Shown here in pieces: positions 15,866 to 24,278 of a DNA stretch of 64,000 nt. How positions within the stretch are numbered: the stretch's first letter is position 1; each line of letters opens with the position of its first letter. The stretch comes from Limiplasma sp958448555 (lineage in GTDB: Bacteria; Bacillota; Clostridia; Christensenellales; Aristaeellaceae). The translations under genes and the position numbers were made by a program. The notes beneath the pieces were generated by a model. The model was given only the letters and a program-made list of their open reading frames with translations, did not search any database and was not told the DNA's origin. The stretch covers positions 1 through 64,000 of the forward strand of contig CAUDEL010000004.1 in assembly GCA_958448555.1 (NCBI GenBank), read 5' to 3'.

Positions 15866-17608
15866 ATGCCCGCCTATCAGGTCACAGGAAACGAATATCT
15901 GTCTTTGCCCACCATCTCCGAGGACACGGGAGCCGTAGAGGGGCTGACGGTGCTGCATATGGGCGCAAAGGGCCTTTTGGAACTCAGCGGCGGAGACGGG
16001 CCGCTCATCGCGCCGGTGTGGCGCGTCAACGGGGAGGATCAGGCCCCGGCGCTGGAATGGCACAGGGAAAACGCCTGGGTGCCTGTGGCCCGGGGCGAGG
16101 CGCGGGGGGTGACCGTGGCGCTGACCTATCTGTGCCCCCTGGGCGAGCGGGCGTTTTTTGTGCGTCTGGAGGCGGAAAATCATCGCGCCGTGCCGCTGGA
16201 TATCTATCTGGGCGTACGGGGGCAATGGACGCGCACGCTGCATGAGGTGAACGAAACCATCGTGCTGGACGGCCGGCGCACGCAGGAGGCCAGCGGCTGG
16301 AACGGCGCCTTTGTGATGCAGGAGGTGGCGGGGCTGCCGCTGTGCGCCTTCGCGCCCATCGCGGAGGCAGGCGTGGAATGGAGCTGGGGGAACCTGGCCT
16401 TTGAGGGCGGCCGCGGCGCCCTGCTCGCGCCGGGGCAGCGCACTTGCGTGGAAATGATCTTCGGCGTGGGTGTGGAAACGGTGGCGGCGGCAACCTCGGC
16501 CAAGCACCTTTTGCGCCTTGGCTACGGGCGCTGCCTGCGCGAGACGCTGGAATGGCTGGGGAAGCGCATGCTTGCGGCGCAGGACGCTACGGTTGCGCGG
16601 ATGATGAACGAAAACCTGTTCTTTTCGTTCTTCTTCGCCAGCGGCCGCGCGCTGGACACGGAGGAACTGTGCCTGATGACCTCGCGCAGCCCGCGCTACT
16701 ACGTTTCGGCGGCCTACTGGGACCGCGACAGCCTCTTGTGGAGCTTTCCGGCGATCGTGCTCACGGACGCGGCCTATGCGCGGGAGATCCTTGTGCACGT
16801 GTTCACCCGGCAGATCCGAAACGTGGGCCAGCACAGCCGCTACATCGACGGCACGCTGCTGGAACCGGGCTTTGAGCTGGACGAGCTGTGCGCGCCGGTG
16901 ATCGCGCTGGAGCGTTACCTTTTGCGCACGGACGACGGGGCGCTGCTTCAGGAGCCGTGCGTCAAGAGCGGCCTTCTTCGCATCCTTTCGGTGCTGGAAA
17001 GCAAGCGCCATCCCGAAATCGAGCTCTACGAGACCTTTTTGCAGCCCACCGACGACGAGATCGTCTATCCCTATCTCACCTATGACAACGCGCTGGTGTG
17101 GCGCGTGCTCCTGCTGCTTTCCCGATGGCTGGAGCGGCCGGAGCTGGCCCGCCGCGCGCAGGCGGTCAAGGAGGCCGTCTACCGCCATTGCGTCAGGGAC
17201 GGGCAGTTCGTCTGGTCCACGGACACCGAAGGGCATTTCGACATCTACGACGAGCCGCCGGGCAGCCTGCAGCTCCTGCCCCATTACGGCTTCTGTGCCA
17301 TGGACGACCCCATATGGCAAAAGACCGTGCGCACCATCCGTTCGGAGGACTATCCCCTCTCCTTCGCCGGCAGGCCCATCGCGGAGATCGGCTGCCGCCA
17401 TGCGCCGCATCCGTGGGTGCTGTCCATCTGCAACAGCCTGCTCTGCGGCCATGCGGATACGGCGCTTGCGCATCTGACCCGCACCCGCATGGACAACGGC
17501 CTGGCCTGCGAAAGCGTCAACGAGGACACGGGCGAATGTGAAACGGGCGCGGCCTTCGCCACCTGCGCGGGCTTTCTGGCCTATGCCCTGTGGCGGGCGG
17601 CGCGTTGA
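15866..17608 (+). CDS. Six-hairpin (alpha/alpha)6-barrel glycosidase-like protein
   Basis: A 580-aa protein with an N-terminal beta-rich domain (to about 215) and a C-terminal all-helical domain typical of six-hairpin glycosidases (GH15/GH63/GH125-like). The segment SPRYYVSAAYWDRDSLLW (about 274-291) carries an Asp pair where such barrels place a catalytic acid, and the C-terminal NEDTGECETGAAFATC region is the likely second active-site loop. No signal peptide is present, so it acts in the cytoplasm. It lies 3' of the ABC genes with AGGAGG at 15853-15858, and probably completes the breakdown pathway. I cannot assign the CAZy family with certainty. Confidence 0.65.
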   Translation: MPAYQVTGNEYLSLPTISEDTGAVEGLTVLHMGAKGLLELSGGDGPLIAPVWRVNGEDQAPALEWHRENAWVPVARGEARGVTVALTYLCPLGERAFFVRLEAENHRAVPLDIYLGVRGQWTRTLHEVNETIVLDGRRTQEASGWNGAFVMQEVAGLPLCAFAPIAEAGVEWSWGNLAFEGGRGALLAPGQRTCVEMIFGVGVETVAAATSAKHLLRLGYGRCLRETLEWLGKRMLAAQDATVARMMNENLFFSFFFASGRALDTEELCLMTSRSPRYYVSAAYWDRDSLLWSFPAIVLTDAAYAREILVHVFTRQIRNVGQHSRYIDGTLLEPGFELDELCAPVIALERYLLRTDDGALLQEPCVKSGLLRILSVLESKRHPEIELYETFLQPTDDEIVYPYLTYDNALVWRVLLLLSRWLERPELARRAQAVKEAVYRHCVRDGQFVWSTDTEGHFDIYDEPPGSLQLLPHYGFCAMDDPIWQKTVRTIRSEDYPLSFAGRPIAEIGCRHAPHPWVLSICNSLLCGHADTALAHLTRTRMDNGLACESVNEDTGECETGAAFATCAGFLAYALWRAAR

Positions 17609-17633
17609 CAGGCGGAGGGAAACAGGGTATGAT
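17605..17633 (+). promoter_or_regulatory. Promoter of the nucleotide-sugar dehydrogenase gene
   Basis: TTGACA (17605-17610), 17-base spacer, TATGAT (17628-17633). The stop codon of the glycosidase (17606-17608) lies inside the -35. The spacer is nearly the same as that of the promoter at 18921. Confidence 0.92.
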
Positions 17634-17659
17634 AACGGTGACGGAAGGGGGAACGAAAG

Positions 17660-18859
17660 ATGAATATTGCAGTTGCCGGCATCGGATATGTGGGGCTTGC
17701 CATGGCCGTGCTCCTTTCTCAGCGCCATCACGTGACGGCCGTGGATGTGGCCGCCCAGCGGGTGGAAATGCTCAACCGCCGGCAGTCCCCCATCCAGGAC
17801 GCCGATATCGGAGCGTACCTGTCGGAGCGCAAACTGGACCTTGCCGCCACGCTGGATGCGGCGCAGGCCTACCGGGAGGCGGACTGGGTGGTGATCTCCA
17901 CGCCCACCAACTACGACCCGAAGCTCAATTACTTTGATACGTCCTCCGTCGAAAGCGTGATCGAGGCGGTCATGGCCGTCAATCCCCGCGCGTACATGGC
18001 GGTCAAATCCACCGTGCCGGTTGGCTTCACCAGCCGCATGCTGGAAAAGCACCCGGGCGCCCGCCTGGTGTTCAGCCCGGAGTTTTTGCGCGAGGGACAT
18101 GCCCTGCATGACAACCTGCATCCCAGCCGCATCATCGTGGGCGCGCCGGAGGAGCCCGAATTGCGCCAGGCGGGAGAGGCGTTTGCCGCGCTGCTCAAAG
18201 AAGGCGCGCTGGACCCGGACGTGCCGGTGCTCCTGATGCGTCCCACCGAGGCCGAGGCCGTCAAGCTCTTTGCCAACACCTACCTGGCCCTGCGCGTGAG
18301 CTTTTTCAACGAGCTGGACACCTATGCCGAGGTGCGCGGGCTGGACGCGCGCGCCATCATCGACGGCGTGTGCCTGGACCCGCGCATCGGAAGACACTAC
18401 AACAATCCCTCCTTCGGCTACGGAGGCTACTGCCTGCCCAAGGACACCAAGCAGCTGCTGGCCAATTACGACCAGGTGCCCAACAACATCATCGGCGCCA
18501 TCGTGGACGCCAACCGCACCCGCAAGGATTATATCGCCGACCGGGTGCTCGCCCTGGCGGGCTATCCCGCCAACCCCGACCCGCTGGTGGGCATTTACCG
18601 CCTGACCATGAAAAGCGGCAGCGACAACTTCCGCCAGTCCAGCATCCAGGGCGTGATGAAGCGCATCAAGGCCCGCGGCGTGCGCGTGGTGGTCTACGAG
18701 CCGGCGCTAAAGGAGGATACCTTTTTCAACAGCCGCGTGGAAAGGGACCTGGAGCGCTTCAAGCGCGAGTGCGACGTGATCGTGGCCAACCGCTTCGCCA
18801 AGGAGCTCTCCGATGTGCCGCAGAAGGTCTACACCCGCGATCTCTATCACGCCGACTGA
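17660..18859 (+). CDS. Nucleotide-sugar dehydrogenase (UDP-glucose 6-dehydrogenase type)
   Basis: A 399-aa NAD-dependent four-electron dehydrogenase that turns a UDP-sugar into its uronate. The N-terminal Rossmann loop is AGIGYVGLAMA (6-16), the STPTNYD segment is at about 82-88, the middle domain has FSPEFLREG, and the catalytic cysteine is in FGYGGYCLPKDTK (about 252-264). The length and motif spacing match the short UDP-glucose dehydrogenase group. UDP-glucuronate would feed surface-glycan synthesis, in keeping with the glycosyltransferases downstream. It has its own promoter and a terminator-like hairpin. Confidence 0.9.
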   Translation: MNIAVAGIGYVGLAMAVLLSQRHHVTAVDVAAQRVEMLNRRQSPIQDADIGAYLSERKLDLAATLDAAQAYREADWVVISTPTNYDPKLNYFDTSSVESVIEAVMAVNPRAYMAVKSTVPVGFTSRMLEKHPGARLVFSPEFLREGHALHDNLHPSRIIVGAPEEPELRQAGEAFAALLKEGALDPDVPVLLMRPTEAEAVKLFANTYLALRVSFFNELDTYAEVRGLDARAIIDGVCLDPRIGRHYNNPSFGYGGYCLPKDTKQLLANYDQVPNNIIGAIVDANRTRKDYIADRVLALAGYPANPDPLVGIYRLTMKSGSDNFRQSSIQGVMKRIKARGVRVVVYEPALKEDTFFNSRVERDLERFKRECDVIVANRFAKELSDVPQKVYTRDLYHAD

Positions 18860-18872
18860 ACCAATGCCATGG

Positions 18873-18904
18873 CAAAGCCCGAGGGCGCAGGCCCTCGGGC
18901 TTTG
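18873..18904 (+). terminator. Terminator-like hairpin after the dehydrogenase gene
   Basis: A 14-bp perfect stem (CAAAGCCCGAGGGC at 18873-18886 with GCCCTCGGGCTTTG at 18891-18904, loop GCAG). The T run is only three bases on either strand, so it may be a weak bidirectional terminator. Confidence 0.65.
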
Positions 18905-18920
18905 CTATCTGCGCGCGCCG

Positions 18921-18949
18921 TTGACAGGCGGCGGGAAAAACGGTATGAT
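18921..18949 (+). promoter_or_regulatory. Promoter of the GT2/DUF354/GT-C operon
   Basis: TTGACA (18921-18926), 17-base spacer, TATGAT (18944-18949), followed by AACG as in the promoter at 17605. Confidence 0.92.
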
Positions 18950-18994
18950 AACGTTGGTTTGTTGTGTACACCAGACGTAAGGAAGGGCCTGCCA

Positions 18995-19960
18995 ATGAAG
19001 CTGATTATTCAGATTCCCTGCTATAACGAGGCGGAGACGCTGCGCGTGGCGCTGGACCACCTGCCCCGGCAGATTGACGGAGTGGACGAGATCGAGGTCC
19101 TCATCATCAACGACGGCTCCACCGACCGCACGGTGGAGGTCGCCCGCGAATGGGGCGTAAAGCATATCGTGTCCTTCAAGCAAAACCGGGGGCTTGCGCG
19201 CGGATTCATGGCCGGCATCGACGCCTGCCTGCATCTGGGCGCCGATATCATCGTCAACACCGACGCCGACGACCAGTACCGGGGCGAGGACATCGAGCGT
19301 CTGGTGCGGCCCATTTTGGAAAAGAAGGCCGATATCGTCATCGGCGAGCGCCCCATCGACGAGACGGAACACTTTTCCAAAAAGAAAAAAATGTTTCAGC
19401 ACCTGGGAAGCTGGGTGGTGCGGGTGGCCTCCAATACCGACATCCCGGATGCGCCCAGCGGTTTTCGGGCCTACAGCCGCGAGGGCGCGCTGCGCCTGAA
19501 CGTGGTCAACGACTATTCCTATACGCTGGAGACGATCATTCAGGCGGGCTGGAACCGCATCCCCATGACCAGCGTGCCCGTGCGCACCAACCCGGAGCTG
19601 CGCCCCTCGCGCCTGTTTAAGAGCATGTGGCGGTATATGAAGCGCTCCTCGTCGGTGATCCTCAGGGCCTTTGCCATGTATAAGCCGCTTCGCTTTTTCG
19701 GCATCATCGGCGGGGTGTTCTTCGGGCTGGGCGTGCTGCTGGGGGTGAGGTTCCTCATCATCTTCATCAGCACCGGGTCCGGCAGCGGCCATATCCAGTC
19801 CCTCATCCTGTGCGCGGCGCTGCTGATGATCGGCGTGCAGGTCATCATCACCGGCGTGCAGGCTGACCTCATCAGCGACAACCGAAAGCTGCTGGAGGAC
19901 GTGCAGTACCGCGTGCGCAAGATGGAGGTCAGCCGGGACGGGGAGGAACAAAAGCAATGA
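18995..19960 (+). CDS. Glycosyltransferase family 2, membrane-anchored (DPM1/ArnC-like)
   Basis: A 321-aa GT-A enzyme. It starts with IIQIPCYNEAETL, carries INDGSTD at about 36-42 and the metal-binding NTDADDQYRG at about 88-97. Two C-terminal TM segments (about 228-252 and 262-285) anchor it, as in polyprenyl-phosphate glycosyltransferases. I chose the ATG at 18995, with AAGGAAGGG upstream and a promoter at 18921-18949; a further upstream in-frame start would precede the promoter. It overlaps the DUF354 gene by 4 bp. The probable role is to load a sugar on a lipid carrier for the GT-C-like protein encoded two genes downstream (inference). Confidence 0.88.
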   Translation: MKLIIQIPCYNEAETLRVALDHLPRQIDGVDEIEVLIINDGSTDRTVEVAREWGVKHIVSFKQNRGLARGFMAGIDACLHLGADIIVNTDADDQYRGEDIERLVRPILEKKADIVIGERPIDETEHFSKKKKMFQHLGSWVVRVASNTDIPDAPSGFRAYSREGALRLNVVNDYSYTLETIIQAGWNRIPMTSVPVRTNPELRPSRLFKSMWRYMKRSSSVILRAFAMYKPLRFFGIIGGVFFGLGVLLGVRFLIIFISTGSGSGHIQSLILCAALLMIGVQVIITGVQADLISDNRKLLEDVQYRVRKMEVSRDGEEQKQ

Positions 19961-21012
19961 AGGCCATGATCTGCTTTACCCACCCGGCGTGGGTGCATCA
20001 GTTCCATCATATCATCTGGCGCATGCGCGAGCGCGGCGACGAGGTGCTCTGCTTCGTGGCCGAAAAGGACGGGAACTCCACGCTTCTGGAGCGATACGGC
20101 ATCCCCTATGTGCGCTGCGCCAGATCCACCGGCAAGAATCCCTTGGAAAAGGCGCTGCTGTTTTTGAAGCTGTCTTTGCAGTTTACCCTGGCGGCGCTCA
20201 AATGGAAGCCCGACATCATGATCGGCCGGGCTGCGCCCATGCTGGCCGTGGCGGCTTGGGTAAGCGGAAAGCCGCATCTGCTTTACGAGGACACCGAGGT
20301 CAGCAAATTTTCGCTTCGCATCTGCAAGCGCCTCTCCACCAAGATCCTGACCCCCCGCACCTTCCTGAGCGATCTGGGCCCGCGGCAGGAGCGGCTGGAC
20401 ACCTACAAGGAGCTGTTTTACCTGCACCCCTCCGTGTTTACGCCGGAGAGGCAGGTGCTGCGCGACTGCGGGTTCAACCCGGATGAACCGTATATCCTGG
20501 TTCGCTTTGTGGCCTGGAACGCCAGCCACGATATCGGCAAGCACGGCCTGGACGACGAGGGCAAGATCCGGCTGGTTCAGCGGCTGGAGCGCTTTGGCCG
20601 CGTATACGTGAGCGCCGAGGGCGATGTGCCCGAGGCGCTGCGGCCCAGGCTGCTCAGGACCCCCTATGAGCTGATTCACCACGTGCTGGCGTTTGCCCAG
20701 CTGGTGTTCAGCGAGGGCGCGACCATGGCCAGCGAGGCGGCGGTGCTGGGCACGCACTCCCTGTATGTCAACACCATCGTGTCCGGCAGCACGAGGGAGC
20801 AGAGCGAGCGTTTCCATCTGATGTACTGCTTCAACGAGGGCGAGGACCGCTATGAGCGCGCCGCGGCGCAGGCCGAGGCGCTGCTGGCTACGCCGGACCT
20901 CAAGGCGATTGGGCTGGAAAAGCAAAGGAAGCTGTTGAACGAAAAGGTGGATATCAACGGCTATTACATGGCCGAGATGGACAGGCTGGTCAGGGTCGGG
21001 AGGAAGGGCTGA
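19957..21012 (+). CDS. DUF354 family protein (GT-B-like)
   Basis: A 351-aa cytosolic protein with the DUF354 layout: an N-terminal half with a Rossmann-like fold and the PDIMIGRAAPMLAVAAWV segment (about 86-103), and a C-terminal half with the nucleotide-sugar-site-like SEGATMASEAAVLG (about 249-262). DUF354 proteins resemble UDP-GlcNAc 2-epimerase and GT-B transferases and occur in surface-polysaccharide clusters; no activity has been assigned that I can name with confidence. It overlaps the neighbouring genes at both ends (ATGA overlap upstream, 1 bp downstream). Confidence 0.8.
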   Translation: MKAMICFTHPAWVHQFHHIIWRMRERGDEVLCFVAEKDGNSTLLERYGIPYVRCARSTGKNPLEKALLFLKLSLQFTLAALKWKPDIMIGRAAPMLAVAAWVSGKPHLLYEDTEVSKFSLRICKRLSTKILTPRTFLSDLGPRQERLDTYKELFYLHPSVFTPERQVLRDCGFNPDEPYILVRFVAWNASHDIGKHGLDDEGKIRLVQRLERFGRVYVSAEGDVPEALRPRLLRTPYELIHHVLAFAQLVFSEGATMASEAAVLGTHSLYVNTIVSGSTREQSERFHLMYCFNEGEDRYERAAAQAEALLATPDLKAIGLEKQRKLLNEKVDINGYYMAEMDRLVRVGRKG

Positions 21013-23180
21013 TGACGTGGCTTGACATCGGCAACGGCTGGCGCAACATCTTCCTGCTCTCCTGCGCCCTGCAGGCGGCGACGCTGGGCATATGGTTTTG
21101 CCTGCGGGGCTGGTTCAGCCCCCGGCACCGGGTCGCCTGCTTCCTTACGGGCGTGGCTGCCACGCCGCTGTGCCAGTATCTGTGGATGCTGCTGCTGGCG
21201 TTGCTGTGGCCGCAGGCGCCAAGGTGGGTCTACATCGGCGTGCCGCCCGCGCTGGCGGCCGTGGGCCTTGCGTGGATGGCGCTGAGGCGCCTTACGAGGT
21301 TGCGGGCCTTTTTGCGCGACGCCGCACAGCGGCTGCGGGCGCTTTTTGGCATGGACCGCTCCACGGTGGCCGCCGCGTGCTTTGCGGCCTGCGTCGTCAT
21401 TTTGCTCATGCCGGTATGCGTGCGCTACATGTCCAGCATGGAGAGCGTGCGCGGGGGCGACGCGGGCGAATACCTGGCCCTGGCCCAGCGCTACTGTGAG
21501 GACCGCGATCTGGGAAACCTCCTGGAAAAGGACGATACCACTGGACATTTCCGGGGACACAGCCATTTCCCCTCGCTGGAACTGTATATGAGCTACGGCC
21601 TGTTCCATACCGGCGGCGAGGTGGGCTATCCCAATGACAAGGCCGTCTTTACGGGCCTTGGCATGAACACCTTCTACATGGCGGCGGCCTATCTGGCCCT
21701 GCTCATCGTGGCGTGCCGGGGACGCAAACGCTGGGTGCTGCTGGGCGTGGTGCTGTTTAACCTCGTGCCGGACCTGTTTTTTTCCGTGGAGAGCGCGCCC
21801 AGGGATATCTGGCGGATCCTGGCGCTTCTGTGGGCGATGCTGTTTTTCGCGGGGCTTGAGCCCGGCGGCTCGCGCAGGGCGTATCTGGGCAAGCTGGTTT
21901 TGTGCTTTGCCGTGTGCTTCACGGTGATGAACACGCATGTGGTATGCTTCGTGGTGCTGCCCTTCATCGTGGCGGCCTGGGTGATCTGGCGGTGGCTGGA
22001 AGCCCGCATGACGCAGCTCAGGGGCGCGGCGGCTGTGCTTTTGCGCTCGGTGGGGCTGGCACTGGCGGGCGCAGCGGGCACGCTGCTAGGGTTTTCGGGC
22101 AACCTGTGGTGTTATTTCAAATGGGGGGAGATGTCGCCCTGGCGGCTGATGACCACCTATACCGACGCGCCCTGGTACGACATGTACATGGACATCGAGT
22201 ACAAGCTGGAGGAGACCACCACCCATCTGAATTTCTTTGAAGCCAAGGATTCCATTTTGCAGTCCTACGCCACGCCGGTGGGGGAATGGGGCTTGCGGCT
22301 GGCGCTGGTCGCGCTGGTGTGCGTGATCGCCTATGCCGTGTTCAGCCGGGTTCGGATGCGCCGCAGGGCGCGGCTGGAACGGGCGGACGGTCCCACCGCC
22401 GTGCTCAGCCGTTCCGCGGGCGCGGCGGTGGCGTCCACGGCCGGGCTATGGGCGCTGTATACGCTGCTCACCCTCGCGCCCATGACAGGCCTGCTCGACA
22501 GCCCGCTGTACAGCTTTTCCGGCTCCTTCCTCAAGCTGCCGCGCTACACGATACAATGGTTTTTGCTCTCCTGCGGGATGATCTGCGCCTCGCTTTCGGC
22601 CCTGGAGGCAATCTGGCAGCCGCTGCTGGACAAGGTGCCCGCGCGCCTGTACGGGAAGGCGCTTCGGCCGGCGCTGCAACACCTCCCGGCGTACCTGTGC
22701 GTGCTGCTGTGCCTGCTGGGCGTCATCAAGGGAACCAATCAGACCGGCTATACCAATACGTTTTACCGCTACAGCCGGGATGTGATGGAAAGCGAGCGCA
22801 TCCTTCTGGACAACGGCTTTCGCGAGCGCTATGGGATGCTGATGGCGGTGGCGGAGCATGTGGGGGAGGATGAGAAGATCCTCATCACGAGGGTCGGCTA
22901 CCAGTATCCGCTCAGGGGCCGGGGGTACGTGCTGACGAGCAACCCGATCGTGCCGCTGATGAATTTGCCGCTTGAGGAGGTGGAGGCGGCGCTGGCTGAG
23001 ATGAACGTGACCATGCTCGCCACCGAGCCGGATTTCTGGGACGAGCGGTACTATCCGCTCTCCGCGCTGGGCATCTATCTGGACGCGCTGCCTCGGGATC
23101 AGATCGTGGAAACGGCGGATATGCGCCTGTATCTTCTCGACCGATCGCTGATTCCCTACGCCCTTGCGGCAAAGGATTGA
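21012..23180 (+). CDS. Large GT-C-like polytopic membrane protein
   Basis: A 722-aa membrane protein with 12-14 hydrophobic segments. The first large outside loop, about 143-200, holds an acidic motif (SMESVRGGDAGEYLALAQRY), as expected for the catalytic Asp/Glu of GT-C enzymes. The last 130 residues are a soluble extracytoplasmic domain. It lies in an operon with a polyprenyl-type GT2 and a DUF354 protein, so it probably takes a lipid-linked sugar and transfers it outside the membrane (inference). Its stop codon overlaps the -35 box of the next promoter. Confidence 0.7.
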   Translation: MTWLDIGNGWRNIFLLSCALQAATLGIWFCLRGWFSPRHRVACFLTGVAATPLCQYLWMLLLALLWPQAPRWVYIGVPPALAAVGLAWMALRRLTRLRAFLRDAAQRLRALFGMDRSTVAAACFAACVVILLMPVCVRYMSSMESVRGGDAGEYLALAQRYCEDRDLGNLLEKDDTTGHFRGHSHFPSLELYMSYGLFHTGGEVGYPNDKAVFTGLGMNTFYMAAAYLALLIVACRGRKRWVLLGVVLFNLVPDLFFSVESAPRDIWRILALLWAMLFFAGLEPGGSRRAYLGKLVLCFAVCFTVMNTHVVCFVVLPFIVAAWVIWRWLEARMTQLRGAAAVLLRSVGLALAGAAGTLLGFSGNLWCYFKWGEMSPWRLMTTYTDAPWYDMYMDIEYKLEETTTHLNFFEAKDSILQSYATPVGEWGLRLALVALVCVIAYAVFSRVRMRRRARLERADGPTAVLSRSAGAAVASTAGLWALYTLLTLAPMTGLLDSPLYSFSGSFLKLPRYTIQWFLLSCGMICASLSALEAIWQPLLDKVPARLYGKALRPALQHLPAYLCVLLCLLGVIKGTNQTGYTNTFYRYSRDVMESERILLDNGFRERYGMLMAVAEHVGEDEKILITRVGYQYPLRGRGYVLTSNPIVPLMNLPLEEVEAALAEMNVTMLATEPDFWDERYYPLSALGIYLDALPRDQIVETADMRLYLLDRSLIPYALAAKD

Positions 23181-23205
23181 CGCGCGCCCTGTCCCGTGCT
23201 ATGAT
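23177..23205 (+). promoter_or_regulatory. Promoter of the zinc-ribbon/Yip1 gene
   Basis: TTGACG (23177-23182), 17-base spacer, TATGAT (23200-23205). The TGA stop of the upstream gene (23178-23180) is within the -35. Confidence 0.82.
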
Positions 23206-23243
23206 GGACCGTATTCCCCTGAGCTTTTTGAAGGAGGGACGCT

Positions 23244-24278
23244 ATGAATTGTCCCAAATGCGGGACCCCGATTCCGCAGGGCGCGGCGTTTTGCCCCGTG
23301 TGCAACGAGCCGCTGGCCGCCTATGTTCAGCCGGGTTATATGCCCGGATATCCGCAGGGCGCGGCCCAGCCCTACGCGCAGCAGGGCATGCAGCCCCAGC
23401 CGCCCATGGGCGGGCCGCAGCAGCCCTATCCGGGGGCCGCGCCGCAGCAGCCCTATCCCCAGCAGACCCCCTACCGGCAGTCGTATGCCCAATACCAGCA
23501 GGGCAGCTACCCGCCCGGCTTTCAGCAGCCCTATAACTATGGCCAGACCATAGAACGGGAGAGCAACCCCCTGCTGGCGGCCCTCAGCGCGCTGCCGCAT
23601 ACCTTCCTGGACAGCTTCCTGCGCCCCCAGGAGGTGCTGCGCGGTGCGATGGAAAGGCGCGACCGCCTCACGGGCCCGGTCGTGGCGGGACTTACGCTGC
23701 TGCTCACCTTCCTTTGCGGCATGGTGGTCATGCGCAGCTTTGTGGGCGTGCTTCTCTCGGCCATCTCCGCCCTGACCGGCGTGAGCCTGGCCAGCAACGC
23801 GGCTTCCATGAACCAGGGCGTGAGCTATATCGCCGGACGCATCGCCCCCTCGGTGGGCGGCGTGGCGGTGCTGTGCCAGCTCATCGGCATGGCCATGCCG
23901 GCGCTGGTGTTTATGGTCTATGTCTGCGGCGTTGCCAAGGTGCGTTTTTCGCTCGAGCTGCTCCTGGGCTTCGTCTCCGTGACCACGCTGCCCACGGTGG
24001 CCGTGGCGCTGCTGGCGATGGTTTTGTCGCTGGTGTCGCCGTGGCTGTCGCTGCTGGCGGCCCTGTGCGGCATGGCGGTGAGCTATACGCAGTGGTGCGG
24101 GCTTCTCAGCGCCGTCATCGGACGCCCTGACAACCAGCTCCTGCCGGTCAAGATGCTGCTGGTTGCCGTCTCCCTGGCGCTGACGCTCATCGTGGGCGGG
24201 GTGGTTGGCGGCCTGCTCCTTCGCGGCGTGATGCAGCGCGTGATGGCCCTGCTCAACAGCGTGGGGTCCCTGATCTGA
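23244..24278 (+). CDS. Zinc-ribbon and Yip1-family membrane protein
   Basis: A 344-aa protein with three parts. Residues 3-21 hold a zinc ribbon (CPKCGTPIPQGAAFCPVC). Residues 25-105 form a low-complexity linker rich in Pro, Gln, Gly and Tyr (repeats of QPYPQQ and AAPQQPYP). Residues 110-344 form a five-TM domain of the Yip1 type. Such proteins are common in Clostridia, often without known function; the linker suggests a cytoplasmic scaffold. It overlaps the M1 peptidase gene by 1 bp. Confidence 0.8.
   Translation: MNCPKCGTPIPQGAAFCPVCNEPLAAYVQPGYMPGYPQGAAQPYAQQGMQPQPPMGGPQQPYPGAAPQQPYPQQTPYRQSYAQYQQGSYPPGFQQPYNYGQTIERESNPLLAALSALPHTFLDSFLRPQEVLRGAMERRDRLTGPVVAGLTLLLTFLCGMVVMRSFVGVLLSAISALTGVSLASNAASMNQGVSYIAGRIAPSVGGVAVLCQLIGMAMPALVFMVYVCGVAKVRFSLELLLGFVSVTTLPTVAVALLAMVLSLVSPWLSLLAALCGMAVSYTQWCGLLSAVIGRPDNQLLPVKMLLVAVSLALTLIVGGVVGGLLLRGVMQRVMALLNSVGSLI

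Noticed and set aside
23330..23550. Short repeats that could suggest a CRISPR array or tandem repeat locus
   Set aside because: They are the codons of the Pro/Gln-rich linker (QPYPQQ-type) of the zinc-ribbon/Yip1 protein; there are no regular spacers.
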